Shown here piece by piece: positions 34,561 through 43,647 of a stretch of DNA of 64,000 nucleotides. The DNA is from Xylanibacter oryzae DSM 17970. Its GTDB lineage: Bacteria > Bacteroidota > Bacteroidia > Bacteroidales > Bacteroidaceae. A program made the translations under genes and the position numbers. The stretch's first letter is position 1; every line of letters starts with the position of its first letter. Below the pieces are notes generated by a model, which made no database searches, was not told the DNA's origin, and was given only the letters and a program-made list of their open reading frames with translations. The DNA is taken from the NCBI RefSeq assembly GCF_000585355.1, contig NZ_KK073873.1:1452703-1516702 (forward strand), in the 5' to 3' direction.

Positions 34561-37505
34561 TATTCTACATCATGTTTTAACTTTTGCAACACTTCTTGAT
34601 AGTCGACACGCCATGTAGGCAACTTTGGATTGACTGTATTACCAAAATGAGGACTGTATATTATGAAATCTATCACAAAAACTGCTATCATCAGACTCCA
34701 ACACATATAGTGGATAACTGATTCTCCTGCCATGCTACGGATATGATCACTGACGTCCTGAAGCATAGCAAACTTACTTCCTTTATACTTATACGAATTG
34801 GTGCGGAAAGTGAAATAAAGAGGCTCTAGAAGAGTGGACTTAATATCATCATCAAGGACTTGGTTTATAGCCTGTTTATCTTCGTCGGAATTATGACGGA
34901 AATTAGTAACATAACATATGTATGCATATATAATGGTTATGATGACTATCGTTAAAATGAACAATGACGGTATACCTTTATAAACTTCTCGAAGTATCAT
35001 TATAGGAATAGCTGCGGTGCCAAAACCTAACAAGGATATGCCTGTACCAATAGTAAAGCCATACCCATTAAAATAGGAATGGACAGCACATATAAGGGCA
35101 GAACAAAGACCTAGAGGTACACCTATGCTGAATACGGTATGGTTCATCAAATATCTGCGACCGTCTGGAGTTATACCAACAAATATTACAAATACCAACC
35201 ATAATATGCACAGGCAATAAAACGTGTAACTCCATATAATCTCTTTGTTAGAAGCATGAGCCCACAATTGGCGAGCTGATTCGGTCTGTTCGTCTGTCTC
35301 TTTTCTCGCAGTAACGTATCTACGATAGTACTTCTGGTTTATATCAAATTCACCCAAGAGTAATATCCATTTTTCAAGAGTACGTTCATAACTATATGCC
35401 TCTGAGAAATCGGCAAACGGGTCTTCATGATAGAAGATTGCCAGCCACTGACTGAAATTACCACTGCGTATCTCATGACGAACACTATTCATATAGTTTT
35501 TAGAGACATTGTGACCATCACTAAGCACATTCAACTCATCCAACTTATATTTTGGGATTACACCGAGTATACGACAAAAACGGTAAGAGGCTGTCTGAAT
35601 ATCGTATGCCCCCATGCGGTTACGATTTTCTTCCGACTCAAGATTAAAACATTTTATACCTTCTGAAACATAATCGTACCAACCATGCATCTGTGCGTAA
35701 TATGCAAGACGACCGTCTGGATCTACATAATCAAAGAGTTCGCTAGCAAATTCTTTTTTTGAAAGGTTCTGGCACTCCTGCAATTTGATATTCATCAGTT
35801 CACCAACCTCTTCGGGTGAGCGTGCATCACGTAAATCAAAAGCAGCATCACGGTCTATGTTGTATAATATCTTATAAGCAAACGAATGTGTATATTGACG
35901 GTTCTCGGTAAGTATCCTTATCGATTCGGTAGCCATACGGTCCGAATGGCAATACATCCACGACAAAAGACGCCCATCACAAAGACTACGCCAATCATCC
36001 TCAGTGCAATCGAAATGACCAAAAGCATATGTAATATCTTTAAGAGTTGACGATGGATACTTTGACAAGAAAGGAATATCACTGTCTATCTCGTATACAA
36101 GACTCATGATAGCAACATGACGGTCTATACCCTTCTTACCGAACAATGCCCTTAGACGATCTATATCACAATCGGTATGCGACTCAAGATATAGAAAAAG
36201 TGGGTCTTTGAAATCTGACAACAGCAAAGAATACTTATCTACATTATTAAGCAACGCCATACTAATTTGATGTATATCGGTGCAATTATTGCCATTAACA
36301 TCAATATAAGGGAAGGATTCATCTATAGAATAGATGCATGCTATTAGTCCTGCTTTTGTATCTACATGATAGAGATCGTTTACTATGTTTTCTACCTTTA
36401 AGGCTATCTTCTCATTTCCACAACTCTCAAGCCACTGTGATATCTTGTGATTGTACAGATATGTTATTGCAAGGCGCCTGTTTTCGAAAAGCAACTGAGC
36501 CAATTCTTTTGGATTAGAAGCCATAAGATTGCGTTCCGGGTCGACAATGAAATTCTTATATTTTAGAAATGGTGAAGATATGTCTACGTCAACCTGCTCA
36601 CCCTTAAACCAACGTTCAACTTCGTCATACCCCCATCTTGTGGAAGAATTAACTGTAGTAAGACCCTGTATAAGTATTTTCACACGTTCAGGCAGTTCGT
36701 TGATACGTGGCAGATGACCTTCGCTTTTCTGCTGCATCATCTTACGTTCATCGGGAGAATGTATTTCATTACCCAACCATAAGGCAAAGAGCGTCATTCC
36801 CAACGAATAGAAGTCTACGGCCGGGGTTATTTCAACTTCACCATCAATCACATTGGTATACATCTCTGGAGCAGCATATGTAGGTGTGCGTGCCTGAGTG
36901 GTACGAATAACGCCTTCACTCTCTAATGTGAAAAATAATGATATACCAAAATCGCCCAACACGACTTGGGTATGTTCGTCATCACGAAAGAAAAAGTTGG
37001 AAGGCTTAATATCTTTGTGTATTATTCTGCGCAAATGACAATAATGAAGGGCTGCAGCACACTGCAATGCGATGCTTCTAAAATTCTTTATGTTATGATT
37101 CAACTTATAATCGGCAAGAGTTCCCCCATGGAGATATTCCATCAATTCGTAGTCACGTTTATTGCCATCCACAAATGTATAACCAAAATCAATGACATTA
37201 GTAATCATTTCAAAATTTATGTTATAGATTACTTTTGAAACCTGCTTGTTTAATTTACAATTGGGATAATATAGTTTGAGAACATACTCATTTTCTCCAT
37301 ATACCACGAGATATATCTGAGCCTCGCCAGATGAACTGGAAAGACATTTAATGTTATGATAACTTTTGCCTTTAAGCACAATGTCATAACTACCCACTTC
37401 TGTATGGTTAAGCAAACCTGTCTTAGCTGTTATATCGTCAGAAGGTGGCTCAACTATAAGTGTAGCTTGTTTATGGTCGTTTGTGATTATGGTTTTGTCA
37501 TCCAT
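34560..37505 (-). CDS. Membrane serine/threonine protein kinase
   Basis: 981 aa. The N-terminal kinase domain (about residues 45-310) has the ATP lysine Lys77 (VLKLYY), the catalytic loop HKDIKPSNFF (His163-Lys-Asp165, a variant of HRD), DFG at 185-187 and APEM at about 212-215. The glycine loop is relaxed (SSSSGEAQIYLV). A long middle region (about 320-760) has no recognised domain. The last ~200 residues contain about five TM helices, so the kinase lies in the inner membrane with its catalytic domain in the cytoplasm. It is coupled to the AAA+ gene by a 1-bp overlap and lies 2 bp after the zinc-ribbon gene. Substrates are probably the neighbouring AAA+ or FHA proteins. Confidence 0.93.
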   Translation of the reverse strand: MDDKTIITNDHKQATLIVEPPSDDITAKTGLLNHTEVGSYDIVLKGKSYHNIKCLSSSSGEAQIYLVVYGENEYVLKLYYPNCKLNKQVSKVIYNINFEMITNVIDFGYTFVDGNKRDYELMEYLHGGTLADYKLNHNIKNFRSIALQCAAALHYCHLRRIIHKDIKPSNFFFRDDEHTQVVLGDFGISLFFTLESEGVIRTTQARTPTYAAPEMYTNVIDGEVEITPAVDFYSLGMTLFALWLGNEIHSPDERKMMQQKSEGHLPRINELPERVKILIQGLTTVNSSTRWGYDEVERWFKGEQVDVDISSPFLKYKNFIVDPERNLMASNPKELAQLLFENRRLAITYLYNHKISQWLESCGNEKIALKVENIVNDLYHVDTKAGLIACIYSIDESFPYIDVNGNNCTDIHQISMALLNNVDKYSLLLSDFKDPLFLYLESHTDCDIDRLRALFGKKGIDRHVAIMSLVYEIDSDIPFLSKYPSSTLKDITYAFGHFDCTEDDWRSLCDGRLLSWMYCHSDRMATESIRILTENRQYTHSFAYKILYNIDRDAAFDLRDARSPEEVGELMNIKLQECQNLSKKEFASELFDYVDPDGRLAYYAQMHGWYDYVSEGIKCFNLESEENRNRMGAYDIQTASYRFCRILGVIPKYKLDELNVLSDGHNVSKNYMNSVRHEIRSGNFSQWLAIFYHEDPFADFSEAYSYERTLEKWILLLGEFDINQKYYRRYVTARKETDEQTESARQLWAHASNKEIIWSYTFYCLCILWLVFVIFVGITPDGRRYLMNHTVFSIGVPLGLCSALICAVHSYFNGYGFTIGTGISLLGFGTAAIPIMILREVYKGIPSLFILTIVIITIIYAYICYVTNFRHNSDEDKQAINQVLDDDIKSTLLEPLYFTFRTNSYKYKGSKFAMLQDVSDHIRSMAGESVIHYMCWSLMIAVFVIDFIIYSPHFGNTVNPKLPTWRVDYQEVLQKLKHDVE

Positions 37506-37507
37506 TG

Positions 37508-38443
37508 TTATTTGTCGTCTTTTGTATTTTGATTACTTCCTAAGATTATCCACTTTCCGCCCATCTGCGGCTTAGCACAACCAGATGGACCTGCATGGAC
37601 TGCATGTTTGTAATTGCATATCCATCCAAGACGCAAATCAACCGGTTTGCAAGCCATGGCGTAGTTACGAGCACTAACAGCTGAATCTGTAGGCGGAACT
37701 TTCATCGTCTCAAAAAGCGATGCAAGTCTAATCATAAGTTTCTCTTTTTCGTGCAGAATCTCGTCTAAACTCTTGCTCTCTTTATTATTAACAGGAATTT
37801 TAGGATCTTCTATACCATTGTCGTTAGCAAGTAGAGTAAGTACATGTCTACGAAACTCTTCGCTTTGATCACTTAGTTCTTTATCTTTAGCATTTTCGTA
37901 GGGTAAACTATTATCCAACTGAATATACTGGCTTGCTACCTTACTAAGAGCGATAAAATCCTTATTGTTATGAAGTTCAGCAACCATTGCTTTTGCCTCT
38001 TCTGTTAATGCCATGCCACACTTCTTACAGAATGCGAACTCATTGAGTGTATGACATTGTGGACATACAATGCCACCACGTGGCGAACCGCACTCAGGAC
38101 AATAGGCTTCATCTCCAGACAAATGCGCGCCACAAAAAGAACAAATATCATTCTTTATATAATGATGGCACTTCTCACAGAAATCAACAGAAGGGTCTAT
38201 CTTTGCGCCACAGTTAGGACATACAGAGGCATGCAATGACTCTCCGCATGAAGCACAGAAATCAGCTTCCGACTCGTTAAGTGAACCACATTTAGGACAT
38301 ATGAATTTCCCAACCTGTTGTAGTTGGCTGGGGAACGATGGTTTCTGCACCCCCTCATCCTGATGTAATTCCGCATATTTGTTCAGCAACGTCTCCTGTT
38401 CTGTTATCTGGTCTTCTTTAGTATTTTCAAAGTCACTCAGCAT
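37508..38443 (-). CDS. Multi-zinc-ribbon protein, first gene of the kinase operon
   Basis: 311 aa. Residues ~50-155 carry four tandem CxxC...CxxC ribbons: CPKCGSLNESEADFCASCG, CPNCGAKIDPSVDFCEKC, CSFCGAHLSGDEAYCPECG and CPQCHTLNEFAFCKKCG. The C-terminal half is helical, then has WICNYKHAVHAGPSGCAKPQMGGKW, with extra Cys and His that may bind metal. There is no signal or TM segment. It probably works as a scaffold that brings the kinase, AAA+ and FHA proteins together, since two of these have zinc ribbons of the same style; this is inference. The promoter element lies at 38531-38538, giving a leader of about 80 nt. Confidence 0.85.
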   Translation of the reverse strand: MLSDFENTKEDQITEQETLLNKYAELHQDEGVQKPSFPSQLQQVGKFICPKCGSLNESEADFCASCGESLHASVCPNCGAKIDPSVDFCEKCHHYIKNDICSFCGAHLSGDEAYCPECGSPRGGIVCPQCHTLNEFAFCKKCGMALTEEAKAMVAELHNNKDFIALSKVASQYIQLDNSLPYENAKDKELSDQSEEFRRHVLTLLANDNGIEDPKIPVNNKESKSLDEILHEKEKLMIRLASLFETMKVPPTDSAVSARNYAMACKPVDLRLGWICNYKHAVHAGPSGCAKPQMGGKWIILGSNQNTKDDK

Positions 38444-38530
38444 AGTAAAATCTATTAACTGGTAATTAACATTATAATATAATGTGTTGATTTAATTTAG
38501 GACATCAAGTCGACACATATTATTTTATCG

Positions 38531-38538
38531 CAAAGATA
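38531..38538 (-). promoter_or_regulatory. Promoter -7 element of the zinc-ribbon/kinase operon
   Basis: The minus strand reads TATCTTTG followed by CG, an exact TAnnTTTG match, about 90 bp before the ATG at 38443. No further promoter match of this quality was noticed between here and 23630, so the whole co-directional run may depend on it. Confidence 0.65.
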
Positions 38539-38561
38539 TAAAAAAAAGTATAATAACAAAA

Positions 38562-38597
38562 AAAAACCGCCATAAATTTACATTTACGGCGGTTTTT
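38562..38597 (-). terminator. Intrinsic terminator after the M13 peptidase gene
   Basis: AAAAACCGCCATAAAT (38562-38577) and ATTTACGGCGGTTTTT (38582-38597) form a 16-bp stem with one mismatch, flanked by A-runs and T-runs on both sides. It lies 20 bp past the M13 gene stop and just upstream of the promoter of the next operon. Confidence 0.85.
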
Positions 38598-38617
38598 ATA
38601 GCGTTTAAGAACTTTAT

Positions 38618-40660
38618 TTACCAAAGTGAAAGACGTTTGTCTATAGGTATAAACATCTTGTCTGCTTCGTTAATATTAAAAGCTTTATACCAAGCTTCAA
38701 TATGAGGAAGAGCTCCATTTACGCGCCACATCCCCAATGAGTGGGGGTCGCTCTTTACCCGATTGCGTATTTCCTTTTCTGTGATATTACTAGCCCATAC
38801 TCCTGCATAAGCCAAGAAGAAACGCTGGTCTGGAGTAAGTCCATCAAAGTCCTTGAGTGGAGCATTTTTCGTCGCATTCTTATATGCATTGAAAGATACT
38901 TCAAGGCCTCCATGGTCAGCCAAATTCTCACCTAATGTGAGTTTACCATTAGAATTCAGGTCAGGCAATACTTTGATAGCAGAGAAGAAATCTGCATATT
39001 TGCCTGTACGACTATCGAAGTTCTTTGCATCTGATGCTGTCCACCAGTCTGTCATATTACCCTTTTTGTCATAATGACGACCTTGATCATCGAATCCATG
39101 AGTCATTTCATGACCTATAACTACACCAATTGCTCCATAGTTGAAAGCATCATCGGCTGATGGGTCAAAGAAAGGTGGTTGAAGAATACCTGCAGGGAAA
39201 CAAATCTCATTAGTTGTAGGATTATAATATGCGTTGACTGTTTGCGGTGTCATTAACCATTCATCTTTATCGGTTGGTTTTCCTGCCTTATGACTAATAT
39301 ACCATTCCGTAAGGAATTTGTTGCACTCAAGCACGTTGGCATAATATGACTTAGATGGATTTATAGTAAGTTTACTAAGATCTTTCCATTTATTAGGATA
39401 ACCAATCTTAACATAGAAGCTGTGAAGTTTATCTAATGCAGCAGCCTTTGTCGTGTCACTCATCCATGTCTGTGCCTGAATGCGCTCGCCAAGTGATACC
39501 TGCAAATTCTTCACCAACTGCTCCATACGCGCTTTGGATGTAGCAGGGAAATAACGCTTTACGTAGATACGTCCCAATGCTTCACCCATCTTGCTTTCAA
39601 CCTGACTGGTCGATTTTTTCCAACGTGGATAGTCTTCTTTTCTACCTTGCATTGTCTTGCCGAAGAAATCGAAGTGGCCCGCTGAAACTTTATCGCTCAG
39701 ATATGATGCAGAACTGTTAATAACATCCCATTCCATATAGGCTTTTTTCTGGTCAGGTGTAAAGGCTGCAATTATCTTGTCTGCACCCGCAAGGAACTCA
39801 GGCTGGCCGATAACTAATGTCTGATAGTCTGCGGCTTTAACGCCAAGAGCCTGCATAAGTTTATCAATCTGAATATGCGGATATTTGCTACTAAACTCTG
39901 AATATTTTATTTTATGATAGTTGGCCTCAACATCACGAAGTTCTGTATTTGATTTCATTACTTTAGCAAGTGATGTCTCTATATTCATGATGTCTACCAT
40001 CTTCTGCTGTGCAACTTTATCAGAGAATCCAAACAGGCGGAACATTGTAACAATATGTTTTTTATACGCCTCACGTATACCTGCTGTAGCAGAATCATTG
40101 TCTAGATAATATTCTTTTTCACCAAGTGTGATACCACCTTGATATATATTAAGAATATTCATAGAGGCATTCTTCTGGTCTGCATCGAATGACGCTGGAA
40201 CAACATCACCAATACCACCATATGGTTCATACTTTAACTGGATGGCTTCTAACTGTGCTATAGTCTTAGCTTTCTCTATATCTCTAATAAGAGGCATTAC
40301 AGGAGCTACGCCTTCTTTGTTACGGCGTACTGAATCCATAGCTAATTTATAGAAATCGCCCAATTTCTGTTCTATCGTACCATTGGCAAAAGAACCTTTC
40401 TGCAACTCTGTCAATATAGAATTGATTCGCTTGCTATTGTTCTGCTGAAGTTGATCAAAGCTACCAAAACGTGCATAAGCTGCAGGCAGAGGATTTTTTT
40501 TCATCCAGCCACCACAGGCATACTGATAGAAGTCGGTCCCAGGCTTCATTGTCAAATCCATATTAGACAGATCAATGCCTGACTTCAATGGGGTCTGTGC
40601 ACCAACTGTAATGGCGACTGATGCAAAGGCCATAATAGGAATTAATTTCTTCATTTTCAT
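38618..40660 (-). CDS. pepO: M13-family zinc metallopeptidase (PepO/neprilysin-like)
   Basis: 680 aa. Signal peptide at residues 1-21 ending VGAQ. The N-terminal M13 domain has the usual DLSNMDLTMKPGTDFYQYACGGW. The zinc-binding motif is VIGHEMTHGFDDQG (HExxH), and the third ligand is the Glu in GENLADHGGLEVSF. The C-terminal YKAFNINEADKMF and a final W are close to the family ending (CxVW without the Cys). It cleaves short peptides in the periplasm or at the surface. It lies 20 bp downstream of the ABC-F gene and is followed by a strong terminator. Confidence 0.95.
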   Translation of the reverse strand: MKMKKLIPIMAFASVAITVGAQTPLKSGIDLSNMDLTMKPGTDFYQYACGGWMKKNPLPAAYARFGSFDQLQQNNSKRINSILTELQKGSFANGTIEQKLGDFYKLAMDSVRRNKEGVAPVMPLIRDIEKAKTIAQLEAIQLKYEPYGGIGDVVPASFDADQKNASMNILNIYQGGITLGEKEYYLDNDSATAGIREAYKKHIVTMFRLFGFSDKVAQQKMVDIMNIETSLAKVMKSNTELRDVEANYHKIKYSEFSSKYPHIQIDKLMQALGVKAADYQTLVIGQPEFLAGADKIIAAFTPDQKKAYMEWDVINSSASYLSDKVSAGHFDFFGKTMQGRKEDYPRWKKSTSQVESKMGEALGRIYVKRYFPATSKARMEQLVKNLQVSLGERIQAQTWMSDTTKAAALDKLHSFYVKIGYPNKWKDLSKLTINPSKSYYANVLECNKFLTEWYISHKAGKPTDKDEWLMTPQTVNAYYNPTTNEICFPAGILQPPFFDPSADDAFNYGAIGVVIGHEMTHGFDDQGRHYDKKGNMTDWWTASDAKNFDSRTGKYADFFSAIKVLPDLNSNGKLTLGENLADHGGLEVSFNAYKNATKNAPLKDFDGLTPDQRFFLAYAGVWASNITEKEIRNRVKSDPHSLGMWRVNGALPHIEAWYKAFNINEADKMFIPIDKRLSLW

Positions 40661-40680
40661 AATTATATCTAATTAAATTC

Positions 40681-42630
40681 TTAGTTATCGAACTTTTCTA
40701 GTTTTTCAGAGGCTTTTTCCCACTTTTCAGTTTCTTCATCCAAAGATTTCTTAATGGTGGAATATTCGTTTATAAGTTCCATGTTACTTGCATTTTTAGG
40801 TGAGCAAAGTACAGCATTGAGTTCCTTTAAACGTTTCTCAATATTTTCTATTTTCTGCTCTGAATCTTTCACCGTCTTTTCAAGTTTATGAAGTTTTTTT
40901 TGTTGTTCTTTGTGGTCAGTATAACTCAATCTACTATTTTCTGAGGGCTTTAAAGGTTCCATAATTGAGACTATCTTTTGAGACTCTGTATTGGTCTTTG
41001 CCGTATTCAACTGGTTGAGTGAACTTATATTCTTGTCGCGTAGAAAATCGTATATACCACCTATATGTTCTTTCACTTTTCCACATCCAAATTCATATAC
41101 CTTACTTACAAGACCGTCAAGGAATTCTCGATCGTGACTTACGACAATAGCTGTTCCATCAAATGCTTTAATGGCTTCTTTAAGCACATCCTTTGATGGC
41201 ATATCAAGGTGATTAGTTGGTTCATCAAGAATAAGTAGGTTTACCGGTTCAAGTAGTAGCTTTATCATAGCCAGACGGCTACGTTCACCACCACTTAAAA
41301 CCTTGACTTTTTTGTCAGAAGCTTCACCACCAAACATAAAGGCTCCTAATATAGATTTTATTTTAAGTCGCACTTCACCTTTGGCAACATTGTCGATAGT
41401 CTCAAAAACTGTGAGGTTCTCGTCAAGCATCTGAGCCTGATTCTGTGCAAAATATCCAATCTGTATGTTATGCCCAATCTTGAGTTTACCTGTATAAGGT
41501 ATCTGACTCATTATACACTTCACAAGCGTTGACTTGCCTTCTCCATTTTTTCCTACGAAAGCAACTTTCTCACCTCTCTTAATTGTGAGGTTCACATGTT
41601 CGAATATTGTATGTGGGCCATAGGCCTTACGTACATCATCACATATAACAGGGTAATCGCCACTGCGTAAGCAGGAGGGAAACTTTAGGTGCATGGCGGA
41701 TGTATCTACGTCATCTATCTCTATAGGTACAATTTTGGCCAGTTGCTTAATACGGCTCTGCACCTGCACAGCTTTAGTAGCTTTATAGCGGAAGCGCTCT
41801 ATAAAATCTTTAATATCTGCAATTTCCTTTTGCTGATTCTCATAGGCTCGCATCTGCTGCTCGCGTCGCTCAGCACGCAAATTGATGTAATCATTATACT
41901 TCACCTTATAATCAACGACCTTGCCACATGATATCTCAAGAGTACGGTTGCTCACATTATTAATAAAAGCACGGTCGTGACTTACAAGCAATACTGCTTT
42001 AGCATTGTTGGACAGAAACTGTTCCAGCCACTGTATACTCTCAATATCAAGGTGATTGGTAGGCTCATCAAGAAGGAGCACATCCGGTTTACGTAGAAGT
42101 ATTTTGGCCAATTCAATACGCATACGCCATCCACCACTGAATTCACTAGTAGGACGATCGAAATCTGTTCGTTCAAAACCTAATCCGATAAGAGTACGCT
42201 CTATTTCAGCTTCATAATTTTCGGCTCCCATCATCATATAACGTTCGTGATCATTTGTAAACTTCTGAACGAGCTCCAAATAATCATCACTTTCATAGTC
42301 GGTACGCTCAGCCAGTTGCTGATTCATCTTATCAAGACGTTCCTTAAGCGTCGTATTGTCATTGAAGGCTTTACGGGCTTCTTCCCTAACAGTAGTATCG
42401 TCCTGAAGTATCATAACCTGAGGAAGATAGCCTATGGTTGTATCTTGAGGTATCGCAACTACACCTGCTGTGGGTTTCTGCATACCGCATATTATCTTAA
42501 GCATGGTGGATTTGCCTGCTCCGTTCTTTCCTACCAAAGCAATGCGATCCCTATCATTGACCACATAACTTACATCACTAAACAACGGTTTTATACCGAA
42601 TTCTACTTTAAGTCCTTCTACTGATATCAT
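40681..42630 (-). CDS. ABC-F family ATPase (ribosome-associated)
   Basis: 649 aa. Two ABC domains without TM segments. Walker A at residues 34-41 (GKNGAGKS) and again GKNGEGKST in the second half; signature motifs FSGGWRMR and LSGGERSR; Walker B LLLDEPTNHLD and LILDEPTNHLD. The interdomain linker (about residues 225-310) is charged and helical, and the last ~90 residues form a coiled coil (KLHKLEKTVKDSEQKIENIEKRLKEL), as in the Uup/YdiF branch. ABC-F proteins act on ribosomes to resolve stalling or protect against antibiotics; the branch suggests a housekeeping role rather than resistance. Its promoter is at 42654-42661. Confidence 0.93.
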   Translation of the reverse strand: MISVEGLKVEFGIKPLFSDVSYVVNDRDRIALVGKNGAGKSTMLKIICGMQKPTAGVVAIPQDTTIGYLPQVMILQDDTTVREEARKAFNDNTTLKERLDKMNQQLAERTDYESDDYLELVQKFTNDHERYMMMGAENYEAEIERTLIGLGFERTDFDRPTSEFSGGWRMRIELAKILLRKPDVLLLDEPTNHLDIESIQWLEQFLSNNAKAVLLVSHDRAFINNVSNRTLEISCGKVVDYKVKYNDYINLRAERREQQMRAYENQQKEIADIKDFIERFRYKATKAVQVQSRIKQLAKIVPIEIDDVDTSAMHLKFPSCLRSGDYPVICDDVRKAYGPHTIFEHVNLTIKRGEKVAFVGKNGEGKSTLVKCIMSQIPYTGKLKIGHNIQIGYFAQNQAQMLDENLTVFETIDNVAKGEVRLKIKSILGAFMFGGEASDKKVKVLSGGERSRLAMIKLLLEPVNLLILDEPTNHLDMPSKDVLKEAIKAFDGTAIVVSHDREFLDGLVSKVYEFGCGKVKEHIGGIYDFLRDKNISSLNQLNTAKTNTESQKIVSIMEPLKPSENSRLSYTDHKEQQKKLHKLEKTVKDSEQKIENIEKRLKELNAVLCSPKNASNMELINEYSTIKKSLDEETEKWEKASEKLEKFDN

Positions 42631-42653
42631 TTACCTTAAAAATTATCAAAGTG

Positions 42654-42661
42654 CAAAGATA
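42654..42661 (-). promoter_or_regulatory. Promoter -7 element of the ABC-F gene
   Basis: The minus strand reads TATCTTTG followed by CA, with a TTTG about 20 bp upstream in the expected -33 position (GTATTTGAAA). The start codon is at 42630. Confidence 0.75.
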
Positions 42662-42720
42662 TGACTTTTTTATTTCAAATACAAAAAATATGCAAAATAA
42701 TAAGTATTAATGGTTTCTTA

Positions 42721-43548
42721 TTATTTAACTGTTATATGAAAACAACCTTGATGAACTTCATATTTAATGAAACATCTATTTTGTTTACGCATGTCGTTTA
42801 GAACTTCGCTCAACACCCATTTCAAAGTATCATTCCTTACCTGGCGGCGTTTTGGGCCATTTGGGTCTTCTACAGTCTTATACCTGTTGTAACAAAGATC
42901 GAATGTTGTACCATAAAGGTGACAACTATTCTGAGTTGCATTACCATTATGGTATCTTAATTTAGCGACGTCATCCTTTGTGCGCATCACACTTGTTATG
43001 ATTATCTTATGCAATGGAACGCCCTTCATCTGAAGGCTATCGAAAAAAGTGCGACCGATCTCCTGAAGAAGTACAGATGCACGAGGTACAAGATACGGAA
43101 TACTATTGTGCAGATGATCTACATAAAAGTAAGGATTGCAACCGATGAAGACTAGTTCACGTTTTCTATTTTCAGCTTCGCCACGGTTTTGAACCGGTTG
43201 CACACCATACTTCATTGCCACAGCCAACTGTACATCATTTTGATCTGGAAATGCCTTCCCAAAATTTGGTACGCTATATATTCTGTTTTTAATCGGTTTA
43301 CCGCTCTTATCAAAAAATGGAGAGAATTTCATACTCATAGAGTCGTCAGCATCAACAGCTTCGCTTGCTTCTTTTGACATTACTACAGAATCTACTTTTT
43401 CTGAGACATTTGTACTATTGGATGGCGCTGTTTTCAACAACTTTTCATTGTGGTCTTCCGCAATAGATGGATATACGCAACGCACTAGCGCCAATAATAT
43501 TACAACGATCCCAAAACCCTCTAAATATCTATTTTTTGTAATCTTCAT
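42721..43548 (-). CDS. DUF5715-like protein (M15/VanY-type fold suspected)
   Basis: 275 aa. A single N-terminal hydrophobic helix (residues 11-27) anchors or exports the protein. After a variable low-complexity part, the C-terminal domain has ITSVMRTKDDVAKL, NSCHLYGTTFDL and YEVHQGCFHITVK. The S-x-H-x-x-G-x-x-x-D and E-x-H...H patterns match zinc D-Ala-D-Ala carboxypeptidases of the M15 family, and similar proteins in Bacteroidota are grouped as DUF5715. It may act on peptidoglycan peptides in the periplasm, but this is unproven. It stands alone, with its own promoter, divergent from phoH. Confidence 0.78.
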   Translation of the reverse strand: MKITKNRYLEGFGIVVILLALVRCVYPSIAEDHNEKLLKTAPSNSTNVSEKVDSVVMSKEASEAVDADDSMSMKFSPFFDKSGKPIKNRIYSVPNFGKAFPDQNDVQLAVAMKYGVQPVQNRGEAENRKRELVFIGCNPYFYVDHLHNSIPYLVPRASVLLQEIGRTFFDSLQMKGVPLHKIIITSVMRTKDDVAKLRYHNGNATQNSCHLYGTTFDLCYNRYKTVEDPNGPKRRQVRNDTLKWVLSEVLNDMRKQNRCFIKYEVHQGCFHITVK

Positions 43549-43572
43549 TGAAAATTTCGTGTTTTTAAGCTA

Positions 43573-43580
43573 CAAAGATA
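43573..43580 (-). promoter_or_regulatory. Promoter -7 element of the DUF5715-like gene
   Basis: The minus strand reads TATCTTTG. It lies only about 30 bp from the oppositely directed phoH promoter, so the two face away from one shared control region. Confidence 0.7.
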
Positions 43581-43611
43581 GCGTAATTGGTTGAGATATA
43601 AAAAGTTTTTT

Positions 43612-43619
43612 GTAATTTT
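43612..43619 (+). promoter_or_regulatory. Promoter -7 element of the phoH operon
   Basis: The plus strand reads TAATTTTG followed by CA at about 43612-43619, with TTG (43590-43592) at the -33 position. Transcription should begin near 43626, which decides the phoH start. Confidence 0.75.
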
Positions 43620-43647
43620 GCAGCAAATTTTTAAGAATTTAAAAACA

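Noticed and set aside
40681-42630. ABC-F protein as an antibiotic-resistance factor
   Set aside because: The C-terminal coiled coil and architecture fit the Uup/YdiF housekeeping branch, and no resistance or mobile genes are nearby.
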